Assembly (NCBI GenBank): GCA_030849805.1
Contig: JASANZ010002210.1
Coordinates: forward strand, 1-64,000
Source of the DNA: Sergeia podlipaevii
Lineage: Eukaryota; Euglenozoa; Kinetoplastea; Trypanosomatida; Trypanosomatidae
DNA length: 64,000 nt
Reading direction: 5' to 3'
The translations under genes were made by a program, and so were the position numbers. A model generated the notes under the pieces. That model had not been told where the DNA came from and did no database searches. It was given only the letters and a program-made list of their open reading frames with translations. Shown here piece by piece: positions 18,747 to 28,468 of the stretch; the first letter of the stretch is position 1; every line of letters starts with the position of its first letter.

Positions 18747-19679
18747 ATGTCTGAGAAGCACATTTCTACTCGTGTCGCCGCAGAGGCTCCAGAGAACACC
18801 TATGTCTCCTTTGAGTTCTTCCCTCCTCGCTCCGAGAAGGCTGAGCATGACTTGATGGTTGATAGCATGCCCTTCTTTGCGCATCAGTCACCCATGTTCC
18901 TAGACATGACATGGGGTGCTGGAGGTAGCACGAGCGGCAAGACAATGCAACTTTGCAAGGACATCCAGGCCGCTTACCCGGATATCTGCGTAAACATGCA
19001 TATCACATGCACCAACATGCCCATGGGTCTCATCAAGGAGGGCCTCGACTTCGCCAAGGAAAACAATATCCACAACATTGTGGCCCTTCGTGGTGACCCA
19101 CCCCGCGGTGAGGAGTTCAAGGCCAATCCTGACGGCTTCACCTGCGCACTCGACCTCGTTCGTTACATCCGCGCTACATACGGCGACTACTTCTGCATTA
19201 CCGTTGCGGGCTACCCCGAGGGTCACCCTGGTAAGCTGGACGCCGACGGCAACATCTCCGCCGCCGACTACGCCGCCGAAATTGCGTACCTGAAGAAAAA
19301 GGTTGATGCTGGCGCAAGCCTCATCGTCACCCAGCTCTTCTACGATGCGAATTTGTTCATTCGCTTTGTGCAGGAGTGCCGTAATGCTGGCATTACAGTG
19401 CCGATACTGCCGGGCGTGTTGCCTGTCACCGGTTACGCCAGCCTCATGCGCATGGTTGAGCTGTGCAAGACATACATGCCCGATGATATGAAGGCTAAGG
19501 TGGAGGAGCTTAAGGAGAAGCCCGATGAGCTCAAAGCCTATGGCGTTGATCAGTGCGCACGCATGATTGAGGAGATCCGCGCTGCTAACATTGGTGTGAA
19601 CCACTTTCATTTTTATACCATCAATGCCACGGAACAGACCTTTAATGTACTCAAGAAGATTGGTCAGTACAAGAAGTAA
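18747..19679 (+). CDS. MTHFR: Methylenetetrahydrofolate reductase (short, catalytic-domain form)
   Basis: A 310-residue flavoprotein that reduces 5,10-methylene-THF to 5-methyl-THF for methionine synthesis. The TIM-barrel signatures are clear: SFEFFPPRS with the catalytic Glu at residue 23, FLDMTWGAGGST, MHITCTN, NIVALRGDPPRG, ITVAGYPEGHP and IVTQLFYDAN. The length equals bacterial MetF and the eukaryotic catalytic domain alone; the C-terminal S-adenosylmethionine regulatory domain of animal and yeast enzymes is absent, so feedback by SAM is not expected. The ATG at 18747 is chosen because it follows a splice acceptor and begins the conserved region. Presence of MTHFR is lineage-informative, since from memory T. 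brucei lacks it. Confidence 0.95.
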   Translation: MSEKHISTRVAAEAPENTYVSFEFFPPRSEKAEHDLMVDSMPFFAHQSPMFLDMTWGAGGSTSGKTMQLCKDIQAAYPDICVNMHITCTNMPMGLIKEGLDFAKENNIHNIVALRGDPPRGEEFKANPDGFTCALDLVRYIRATYGDYFCITVAGYPEGHPGKLDADGNISAADYAAEIAYLKKKVDAGASLIVTQLFYDANLFIRFVQECRNAGITVPILPGVLPVTGYASLMRMVELCKTYMPDDMKAKVEELKEKPDELKAYGVDQCARMIEEIRAANIGVNHFHFYTINATEQTFNVLKKIGQYKK

Positions 19680-20842
19680 AGGGGCGCGGATGGGAAATGC
19701 GTACACACACAGCCCTCGCCTAAAGAAGGAGAGAAGAGACAGTGTAGAGAGGGAGAGCATCCTTTGTGGATGGAGGAGTAGCTACACACACGAATAAACA
19801 ACGACCGAAAAAAAAAACTATACAAAAACAGAGTGTACTGGTATCAGTAAGTCTCCATATTTTTTTTTCCTCTCTCTTCTCTCTTTTTGTTTAAACTAGA
19901 AACACTCTGCGGTCTACGGTACGCTGGGGTTCTTTTTTATTGTCTCATGACGTTAAAAGTGCTTTTTTTTCTGTCCGTTTGTCATTTATACATACATACA
20001 CACAGGATATCCAAAACAACTCATGACGTGCGTATCATTTTTATAGGTCTGGAGAGCAATCACTCATGTTTATTTTTCTTTTGGCGTAGGATTGCGTTCA
20101 CTCCTAATCTGCATATGTCTTTTTGCTTCACACATACACAACCCTCGTTGGCTTCTTCTTCTTTTTTTATATATTCTCTCTCTCCTCTTCTTCTTCTCTT
20201 TCTTTCTCCACTATTGCTTTTCAGTAGTTTTTTTTTTTGCTTCCTCCCTATCTAAGATCTGTGTGACTAGACACAGTATACCACACTTCATTATACTACA
20301 CGCCGCCAGGAGGGGCAAAGAGTAATTGTACTCACGTTTTGGTTCATACACACACACACATTGTGAAGCACTCTTGTGTGGAAGGCGTGGGCAGAAAGCC
20401 GACAATATAATCATTTACTATCATAACTTTAGTTGTTGGTTTTCACTTTTTTTTTTGTAGTTGTTCTTTCCTTTTCATCAAGAGGCCAAAGTGGACTACC
20501 AAAAAAATAGGGATTCATCTTTAACCTGTTTTACCACTTACAAAACTAGGAAGCATTATTTATTTTTCTGTAACTTTGTTTTTTTTTTTGTCTAGCTATA
20601 CTCCTTTGGAAGCATATTCACGTATCAATTGCTTCCTCCTCTTCTCCCTTCTCACCCGCTTTTTTTTTTAAAAACTCGGCCTAATCATTATTATTATTAT
20701 TATTGTTTTTTTGTTATTCTACCTGCTGTTGTTATACCTGAAAATATTACTCGGTATTTTGGGAGTTTTTTCTCTTTTTTTTTTGTATCTGTCCTCGTAG
20801 TCGGCTATTTCTACTGTTTTTTTTTTTAAGCTGCTATTTCAA
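19680..20842. other. Intergenic spacer
   Basis: About 1.2 kb, strongly T-rich, with many pyrimidine tracts (20150-20245, 20635-20665, 20760-20829). TTA triplets occur at 20689-20704. No gene or RNA recognised. Confidence 0.5.
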
Positions 20843-23023
20843 ATGGGAGCGGGAGTAGCGAAGGTCAGCATTGGGACTCCTCTCTTCCCCAATACTAAAT
20901 GCGAGAGCCAAAAATCATGGGGTAGCCCCCACACTCCACGGAGTGAGCTTATGAGTGCGAGCGAGAGCAGACCGACATCTCGTCGCTCTAAGAGACTCTC
21001 GATTGCATTTCTTGGCAGGGCGGCGTCTATGCACGGCTCCTGCGCTGATGAGGATGCCCCGCAGCCTGCAGCAGCAGCTGCCGTGATGCGGTGTGCCCCC
21101 TTGCGCAATCACGAAATTCAGGGCCTCACCTTGTCAATCGAGCGGCCAGACACACATGCGAGCATGATGCCCATCATTGATGTTCCCATCATTGATGTTC
21201 CTCTGCTTTCTCCTACAGATGACGCCGGCAGCGAATTTGCGGCGGCTGTGAAGGCGCAAAATAGTACTCGTTTTGGCACTGACCCCACCAGTTCTACGCG
21301 TCGGGCCAGAGCAATGTCTCCCCCACTTCGCAGGGACTCCAACCGGTTCAACCTCAGTCACGGAGATGTTTTCCACAGCAGCTCTGGCCACCATCAAATG
21401 TTCTTTGGCTCTTCATGCACCAGCACTTCACGTGCACGGAAGGCATACGTGGGGGAAGAGGTGGAGCTTGGAAGCGACCAGAATCTGCTCGACGACTTTG
21501 CGCTCGCCTCAAGTCACACGTGTTATTACAATCAAAACTCTGCTCGTACGCTGCCCAATACGCGTGAAAACGATGGGTTGGACCGTAGCGCCGACAACAG
21601 CACCGTCATTACCAGGTCACCGTTGATGAAAATTAAAGTGCCTCCTTCAGAGACCCGAGTTCAGGCACTACCGAAAGGGCTTGAGATTATGGAGTTTATC
21701 TCTCTCCGCCGCTCTGGTCATCGCTGCTGCACCATGTGCCTCTCCGAGCTTCCCTATGCAGCCAATTTCTGCCCACAGTGTGGGACGAGCACCATTGCTC
21801 CTCCTGCGCCGCCTGAAAGTATGTTTGCAGCAGAAGATTCTGGGGATATGTTTGGCGCGTCATACGCGTGCAGTCCAGTGGGAGCCGCTGGCGCAGGTAG
21901 CTTCAACCCACCTTCGAGTGCACATAGTAGCCCTCTCGACCGCCCGTCAGAACCCAACAACATCAGCGTGTCCATACTGCCTGCGCAACCACCGCGTACA
22001 CCGACACCTGCTGGAAAGCGTAAGGCGTACCGAAGGAGGGTGAAGGTGGATAAACGAGAAGAAGGTGTGCTAGGCACAGGGGCTAAGGGAATTGTGTATA
22101 GAGCCATGGACATCCGCAGTGGCCAGCAGCTAGCAGTGAAGCAACTTGTTCTCAACCACGCTGACGTGGATGAGCTACGCACGGTTCGGAGGGAGCTATG
22201 GCATCTTTCGCTGCTGCGGCACCCAAACATTGTGGAGTATCTGGGATGCCGTGTGGAACGCCCTCTCACGGATACCGCCCAGTTTTTCGAGGGCACTCCC
22301 CTTAGTACTATGGGAAAGCAGTCAATCGGTGGTGACATGGATTCGGTTTCGTCGAGCACAGAGGAGGATGATACGCTGCGGGTGCTTATTCTCATGGAGC
22401 GCATGGAATGTGGATCTCTCGAAGATCTTATGAAGAGAAGCTTTCCGAATGGGATGCCCGAGGAGGCGGCGCGTCAATACGTGAGCCAGCTGGTTGAAGC
22501 CCTCTCCTACGTACACGGATGTGGTATCACGCATCGGGACATTAAACCCGCGAACCTGCTGATGGCTTCGGACGGCACCGTCAAGATATCTGACTTTGGG
22601 TGTGCTTCAGTCGGCACAAATCGGAGTCTGGGCAGTGGAGAAGAAGATATTTTAGGAAGTATGGATGGGTCGAAGCAAGTCGCTGGAACCCCTGCTTACA
22701 TGCCACCTGAAGCTTTGGAATGCATTGCAAACAAGGATCATGTTGACTGGACCTTTCATGGCAAGGCACAGGACGTATGGGCGGTCGGGTGTGTCACCCA
22801 CAAGCTACTTACTGGCTGCACGCCGTGGCAAGAGGCAGAGGTTTCCAATCCGTTTGCGCTGCTTCTGTACATCCAAGGCAAAACTTTTTCTATTAGCGAT
22901 AAATTGTCGTCTAATGCTCGTGACTTCTGTGAGCTATGCTTTGAAACAGACCCCGAAAGGCGAGTTGCAAACGCAGAGCGGTTGATTGATCACCCCTTCT
23001 TGGCTGGAACAGCTCTTGAATGA
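20843..23023 (+). CDS. Zinc-ribbon MEKK-like protein kinase
   Basis: A 726-residue STE11/MEKK-like Ser/Thr kinase. It starts MGAGVAKVS, a possible N-myristoylation signal. Residues 40-290 are disordered. A zinc ribbon of two Cys pairs (Cys296/Cys299 and Cys310/Cys313, with PQCG) precedes a disordered linker. The kinase domain runs from about 410 to the end: GTGAKGIVYRA, AVKQL, HRDIKPANLL (His564-Asp566), DFGCAS, then AGTPAYMPPEAL. An acidic insertion (SSSTEEDDT) lies between the N-lobe strands. Near residue 110 the peptide PIIDV is repeated from an exact 15-bp tandem duplication. It could act above the two MAP kinases in this window, though no link is shown by the sequence. Confidence 0.88.
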   Translation: MGAGVAKVSIGTPLFPNTKCESQKSWGSPHTPRSELMSASESRPTSRRSKRLSIAFLGRAASMHGSCADEDAPQPAAAAAVMRCAPLRNHEIQGLTLSIERPDTHASMMPIIDVPIIDVPLLSPTDDAGSEFAAAVKAQNSTRFGTDPTSSTRRARAMSPPLRRDSNRFNLSHGDVFHSSSGHHQMFFGSSCTSTSRARKAYVGEEVELGSDQNLLDDFALASSHTCYYNQNSARTLPNTRENDGLDRSADNSTVITRSPLMKIKVPPSETRVQALPKGLEIMEFISLRRSGHRCCTMCLSELPYAANFCPQCGTSTIAPPAPPESMFAAEDSGDMFGASYACSPVGAAGAGSFNPPSSAHSSPLDRPSEPNNISVSILPAQPPRTPTPAGKRKAYRRRVKVDKREEGVLGTGAKGIVYRAMDIRSGQQLAVKQLVLNHADVDELRTVRRELWHLSLLRHPNIVEYLGCRVERPLTDTAQFFEGTPLSTMGKQSIGGDMDSVSSSTEEDDTLRVLILMERMECGSLEDLMKRSFPNGMPEEAARQYVSQLVEALSYVHGCGITHRDIKPANLLMASDGTVKISDFGCASVGTNRSLGSGEEDILGSMDGSKQVAGTPAYMPPEALECIANKDHVDWTFHGKAQDVWAVGCVTHKLLTGCTPWQEAEVSNPFALLLYIQGKTFSISDKLSSNARDFCELCFETDPERRVANAERLIDHPFLAGTALE
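21170..21199 (+). repeat. Exact 15-bp tandem duplication in the kinase gene
   Basis: Two perfect adjacent copies of CCCATCATTGATGTT encode PIIDV twice in frame. Perfect identity suggests a recent slippage event. Confidence 0.9.
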
Positions 23024-25413
23024 GCAGGTATTACAATGCTATCTACTTTTTTTTTCTTTTTTCTTTCGCTTGATTGAATGTTTATTATGATTGGTATTAA
23101 ATTGCTTGATTTGAATATATATTCTTTGTCTATTTCTTTTTTTCTCCCTGCTCGTTGCGTGTGTGTGTATGCGTGTTGTTGTTGCTGCACCCTTTTTTTC
23201 GCTTTTCACGCCTTTGAATTCAGTATTGTGGTTAACAGCTTTTGTTTTCTGTATATATAAGATAAAAATGAACAGCATTGAGCGGGAGCGCGAAGCGGGA
23301 CAGTAGCTCTTGCTATTCTGATCTTCTGCTTTATTGTTAGTAAGTGCTAGTAGTATTCTACTTCTTTATAGGCAGACACAGATGAGAGAGAAATAGAGAG
23401 AGAGAAAAAGAAAATTGGTTCACATCATATCTTTTTTTTTTTTAAAGCAATGGGTGCTCTTTGTCTTTCTTTTCTTGAATTGAGGGGGTATGTGCGTGCA
23501 AAAACATGTTTTCACGTGGTATGGGGTCATGAGAAAAGAACAATTGCAGAATGATGATTTTTTTTTTTAAGCATAATATATATACAGCGAGTCTCGTCAA
23601 GGGGTACTTGACAGGGAATGAAGTGTCTTTCATCAATATGTCCATATGTATTGTTGTTGTTCAGTGCTGACATTGTCGTATTTTTTTTTTTATTCGTTTG
23701 GTACCGCATTGCCGAATATACCTATTTGCTTTGTATTTACATATTTTTTTGATGGTTGGGATACGGCTCAGAAGCAGGGATTCTAGGTTCTTTTATGTTC
23801 GTACACTTATCATTTTCCCCCTGCTTTTTCTCTTTTCTTTAATGTTTGTAGTGTACTGCATCGCTTTCTTTTTCTTTATTTACTATTATTTACACCTCTT
23901 TGGCAGTGTGCGTGTATGACACGGATGTGTTAAGTGCTCCTTTATTTATTTGTTGAGCTGGGCGTTCTTTTAAATGGAAAATATTTTTCGTGGGTTTTTT
24001 TTTAGTGCTTTGAAAATATGTATTGTAGGTGTCATTACTAATGAGTTGTGTTGCTGTTGCAACTGTAACTTGTCTTGATTTGCTTTGCTTGTGTCAATGC
24101 ATGTTAAACAATGGGGTTTGTTGTTGTTTTCAGTGCTATCGAAATCTTTTCTCTTTGCCCCTTTTATCAATTTTTTTTTCTCTCTTCCTTTTGTTTGGAA
24201 TTGTGAGCATTTTTAAGATGGCTTTCTTTATGGAATCCCTTGCACTTTTTCTTTCATTTTTTATATTTCTTTCTCTCCATCCCTCCACCCCCACCCCACT
24301 CTCTCTCTCCCACAGCACACAACCTTCTTACCACCTTCTACTAGTATAACTTTGCAATTAAAACTGTTTTGCATCGTTCTTCCTTACATGTTTTTTATTA
24401 TTTAGTGTGTGTGTATTTATGCTTTGTCATGAGTGTATTTGGGTCCCTATTGTATATTTTGAGATTAATTTATCTTTTGAGAGGGTGGGGGTTTTGAGCC
24501 GTATGTGGGCACAACGCTATGTTGACCATTTTGGTTCTGCCACGACTTTTCTTGTCGCTATATACAACTGCACTACTTGTCCTTTTACGAGCTTTGATAG
24601 TTGATGCCGCTTCTTGTGAAGATACGAATATACTGTTTATTATATATTTGTTATTTTACTTATATATTTATTTTTATATTTCGTTCGCTTTTTTTTGTGT
24701 TCACGCACACATATATATACACATGCACATGGATATACCGAGAGAGATACCATAAGTATTTATTTCTCTCCTGTTGTTGATCTTCTTTTTTTGTTTTGTT
24801 TTATTATCTGTACAATCCAGTAGTGTACAAGAATAGGATAGCTATGGCTTTTTTTTTTCTATATTTCCTTTTTTACATATCGCATCTGGAGTACAATATA
24901 TATATATACATTTGCTGACTTAGTCTTCAGCCTATTTTTTTTTCTCTTTTTCCTCTTGTTTTATATATTTTGAAGCACTTTATTTTCTTTGTGGAAGCAA
25001 GCTATATATATATAGTCCTATATATATGTGTTGGAGTGTATTACATGGAGTTTACAGTGCCTTCAAATCGGTAGCCAGCAAAGTAAAAAAAAATTTCTTT
25101 GCTCTGCATTATTATGATTGTTCCAGTTTGCGTATTGACTGCTTGAGTCTACGTTGGTACTTCTTTTCATTCTCTCCTTACCTTTTATTTCTCATTCCCG
25201 TTGTTATTCATCTAAAATGCGAAACAAAAATAAAACCTTTAGCGCATAGATTCTTCTCCCTACCTCCCCAAACGCGACATATATCCCGACTGGAGGAATC
25301 AAAGAGAGCTGAAAGCAACAATAACAACAACCACACACACACACACACACACACCGCGCGTGGAAAGAAGGGAAACAACAAGGGGAAAAACTACACAACT
25401 ATTTCGTGAGACA
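23024..25413. other. Long intergenic spacer (2.4 kb)
   Basis: One of the two longest gene-free stretches. It is A/T-rich with recurrent T tracts of 8-12 bases and TA runs (24897-24910, 25004-25015). Frames within it are low complexity. The part from 25225 to 25413 includes a pyrimidine tract, a CA run (25333-25353) and a purine-rich leader for the next gene. No tRNA or obvious structured RNA was found. Confidence 0.5.
25333..25353. repeat. CA microsatellite
   Basis: CA dinucleotide run in the presumed 5' leader of the DM10 protein gene. Confidence 0.75.
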
Positions 25414-27663
25414 ATGTCAACTTACAAGGAAAAGACTATCTATAACGCACTCCCAAAACTTCCTCACTTCAACTTTCCTGAGCTGCAGGAGCCTGTGAGC
25501 CACGGCCGCAAGCATTACTGCCAATGGAACGATGACGGTACACGCACGATACTATCAGATGGTCCGCGCGGCGCAAGTGGCGCTACCTTCGTCCCAGATG
25601 AAGCCGGCGTTGGGTGCGGTTGCGGTATCCCTGTGCGTGTGCTGCTCGTCCACTTTCCAGAGTGGAAAACGCTCGACGACAAGGTGCTACGCTTCTTTGG
25701 TTATTATGTAGAGGCGGTGGATGATAGCATGATTGAGGAGTGCCGCGTACGCAAGGTGAAGGTGTGCTACTTCCTTGGCAACGGCACTCTTTCCATCACG
25801 GAAACCCCAGCTGTTGTGAATAGCGGACTGCGCAAGGGAACGACTGTGTCACGCTATAAGGAGGACGGTGTAGACGTTTTCTCCTTCTGTGTGGGCGGCA
25901 CCCTTGCCTGCCGTGGTATCACGTACCACCTAGTGGATTGTGACGCGGCCACAAGAGAATTTTTCGATGTGCTTGGGATGCCGCAACCAGACGCACTAGA
26001 TTACCCTTTTGATACTTTTGAGAACCGTGCGCTGCGTCCGCCGCCGACGATGGATGAACACCATGTTGCGATGAGAAGGGCGGTCGAAATGCAGGCGGCC
26101 TCCCTTGCTGGAACACACACAAGTCTGTTGACGCCAGATGAACGCACCCGTGCCCGTGACTTCTTTGAGCATGACCGCGAAGTACTTCGCTTTTACGCCG
26201 TTTGGGACAAACGTGAGTTCCGCGTCAACTACTACATTGCCGACGGCACGATATCGGTCATGTTTGACTCCGCTGACAATGACGGACGCGACCGCAATGC
26301 AGTCTTTGCCCGCCGCGGCAAGGTCCCCAAGGACACACGCGCGGGCCTGTTATTACAGACTGAGACGCTGAACCGCCCTCTCGTCCCTGCACCGGCATTT
26401 ATCACGATAGACGACCTCCGCACAGGTGAGACGGTAGATATCTTTGCACGGCCATTCTTCATCTATGACTGCGATCCTTACACGCGCGCTTACATGCAAG
26501 CCCGTGGGATCGATATGCCTGCGTGTGAGAAGCCCACCACTGAGAGCGACCTGTATAAGACCTCCCTTAAGCGGCCCCAGCTGGCGCACAGCACTAAAGG
26601 TCACGGAGGCCCTAGCGACGACACGCGGAAAAAGTTTGGAGCCTCCTCGATGGTATTCGATGACGACACACTGGAGAAGGACCCGCTCAAGATGACGCGG
26701 TTTAATCAGGACGTGTTCCGTTTTGGTGGACGCATGGCGTGTCCGGGTCCACAGGATGAGGGTCGCCGATTTCTCATTAGCTATTACCTTGCCGACGATA
26801 CAGTTTCGGTGTATGAAATGCTGATTCACAACACCGGTCATCTCGGCGGCAAGATCTTTGCTCGACGCGCGGTACCTCAACTCAACTCACCGGACAAAAT
26901 GATAGTCGGTTCTACGGTGCGTCTGGATAGCGTCGACTACGTACTAGAGGAGATGGATGAGCGCACACGCAAGTACCTAGCAGTAGGAATGCCAAATATG
27001 GAGGAGTCGTACTTCCGCTCAATAGACCTCATTGCCAAGGCGCAGCAGGGCGTGCTAAAGGAGTTCTCGCGCATCACCGATGCCTTCCGTCATTACGCAT
27101 CTTCGAGCACGCAAGGACTCAGCCGTGCTAACGTGCGCGAGGTTCTCTTAGACGCCGGTGTACGTGCCACGGAGGAGGAGCTTGATCTTGTGATGAGTCG
27201 CGTAGACACCGATCACGACGGCTGGGTCTCGCTTTCAGACTTCACGGAGCACTTTATGAACCAGCAGTTCATCTCAGACTTTGTGCCTCGTGACCCAGCA
27301 CGTGCCTCCCGTGGTCCAGGTGCCACAGTGATCCAGCGCGGGCCCATCCGCAGCGCGCAGGCCATCGCGCAACGCGACAACGCTGCTAAGTGCGCTGAGG
27401 AGGCTTTCCGCAAGTTCCTCCTGCTCACGGAGGCACGTCGTACGCTGCTCATCCGATCCTTTCGTGGGGCAGCGAATGAAGCGTACGATGGCGCGCTTGG
27501 CATGGAGGAGTTTTCCAACTGTATCTCGCAGCGATTGAGGTTGACGCTTTCCGATGATGACCTTGGAGCGCTGCTGTATAGATTCTTCTATGACGCTGGC
27601 CTGACTAACTGGATGTCGCGCCGACTGCCGATAAATGAAGTCGAAAGACTTCTTAAGATGTAA
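25414..27663 (+). CDS. DM10/EF-hand axonemal protein (EFHC1/Rib72-like)
   Basis: A 749-residue protein with three DM10 (DUF1126) modules and C-terminal EF-hand region, the architecture of EFHC1/EFHC2 and Chlamydomonas Rib72. These are microtubule inner proteins of the doublet A-tubule. The modules start near residues 75, 240 and 430, each with the pattern VLRFYAVWDK...VNYYIADGTISV (here VLRFFGYYV..., EVLRFYAVW..., DVFRFGGRM...) and ending with a DCD or EEMDERTRKYL segment. An EF-hand loop begins at Asp598 (DTDHDGWVSLSD) and may still bind calcium; a second, degenerate one lies near the C-terminus. The start at 25414 is the ATG that begins the conserved N-terminus (MSTYKEKTIYNALPKLPHF). Expected place: flagellar axoneme. 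Confidence 0.9.
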   Translation: MSTYKEKTIYNALPKLPHFNFPELQEPVSHGRKHYCQWNDDGTRTILSDGPRGASGATFVPDEAGVGCGCGIPVRVLLVHFPEWKTLDDKVLRFFGYYVEAVDDSMIEECRVRKVKVCYFLGNGTLSITETPAVVNSGLRKGTTVSRYKEDGVDVFSFCVGGTLACRGITYHLVDCDAATREFFDVLGMPQPDALDYPFDTFENRALRPPPTMDEHHVAMRRAVEMQAASLAGTHTSLLTPDERTRARDFFEHDREVLRFYAVWDKREFRVNYYIADGTISVMFDSADNDGRDRNAVFARRGKVPKDTRAGLLLQTETLNRPLVPAPAFITIDDLRTGETVDIFARPFFIYDCDPYTRAYMQARGIDMPACEKPTTESDLYKTSLKRPQLAHSTKGHGGPSDDTRKKFGASSMVFDDDTLEKDPLKMTRFNQDVFRFGGRMACPGPQDEGRRFLISYYLADDTVSVYEMLIHNTGHLGGKIFARRAVPQLNSPDKMIVGSTVRLDSVDYVLEEMDERTRKYLAVGMPNMEESYFRSIDLIAKAQQGVLKEFSRITDAFRHYASSSTQGLSRANVREVLLDAGVRATEEELDLVMSRVDTDHDGWVSLSDFTEHFMNQQFISDFVPRDPARASRGPGATVIQRGPIRSAQAIAQRDNAAKCAEEAFRKFLLLTEARRTLLIRSFRGAANEAYDGALGMEEFSNCISQRLRLTLSDDDLGALLYRFFYDAGLTNWMSRRLPINEVERLLKM

Positions 27664-28468
27664 TAGAGTGGGTATAGAGTGGGAAGGCAGAAAAGGCGAG
27701 GGATGAGCACACGTTGAGGGGGGCGAGTTTTGATGTATGTAAACGAGGACAAGGGCGTGGTGAGGGGGGAGGGGGGGGGGCGATTTTGTAAGAGGGGGTG
27801 AACAGAGGTGATGTCGAGGCAGGTTGCATATGACTAAAATAGGGAAGTCTACATACAATATGCGTGTCTTTCTTCGTTCAACAGCCCTCCACCTTTTTGC
27901 ATGTGTGTACATAGAACGTATGTATCTTTCTTTTTTTTCTCTCCAGCAAATGCATCTCCATCTCATAGTATGAAGCTTTTGTTTGTTTGTCGCCACCGCT
28001 TAATGGCGTATGAGATTGGGTTACTGCTGGAGATGGCACAGAGTACTCGTCATCTTTTGATATCTCTCTGTCTATCTATAGTAGTTGTTTTGTAAGTCAC
28101 TGTGAAAGTCAGCATCGCCCCACTGCCTTTTCTTTATTTATGTATTATTATTATTTCTTGCTTCCTTAGCAACGGCACACAAGTGAATGCGCCTGTTTGC
28201 AGCTGCCCCTTTCTCTGTTAGGTTCTTTTTTTTTCCTCTCTGTCTCTCATGTTTGCCTCTTTACGCTTCCCTTTCGATGGCTTCCTTTCTTGTTGTGGTG
28301 GTTGTTTTGATGTGGCACTCTGCAACTCTTTTGTAGCTACTTTAAACGACAGAACGAAAGAAAGAAAAAAAAAAACAGTTGACAGATAAATAAATAAATA
28401 TATTTTAAAAGAAATATTTAAAGCATACACGTTTTATTTTGTTGAACCAAAGAGCGTTTACAGATACT
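27664..28468. other. Intergenic spacer
   Basis: Includes a G-rich segment with a 10-G run around 27765-27780 on the plus strand, then A/T-rich sequence to 28468. No gene seen. Confidence 0.5.
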
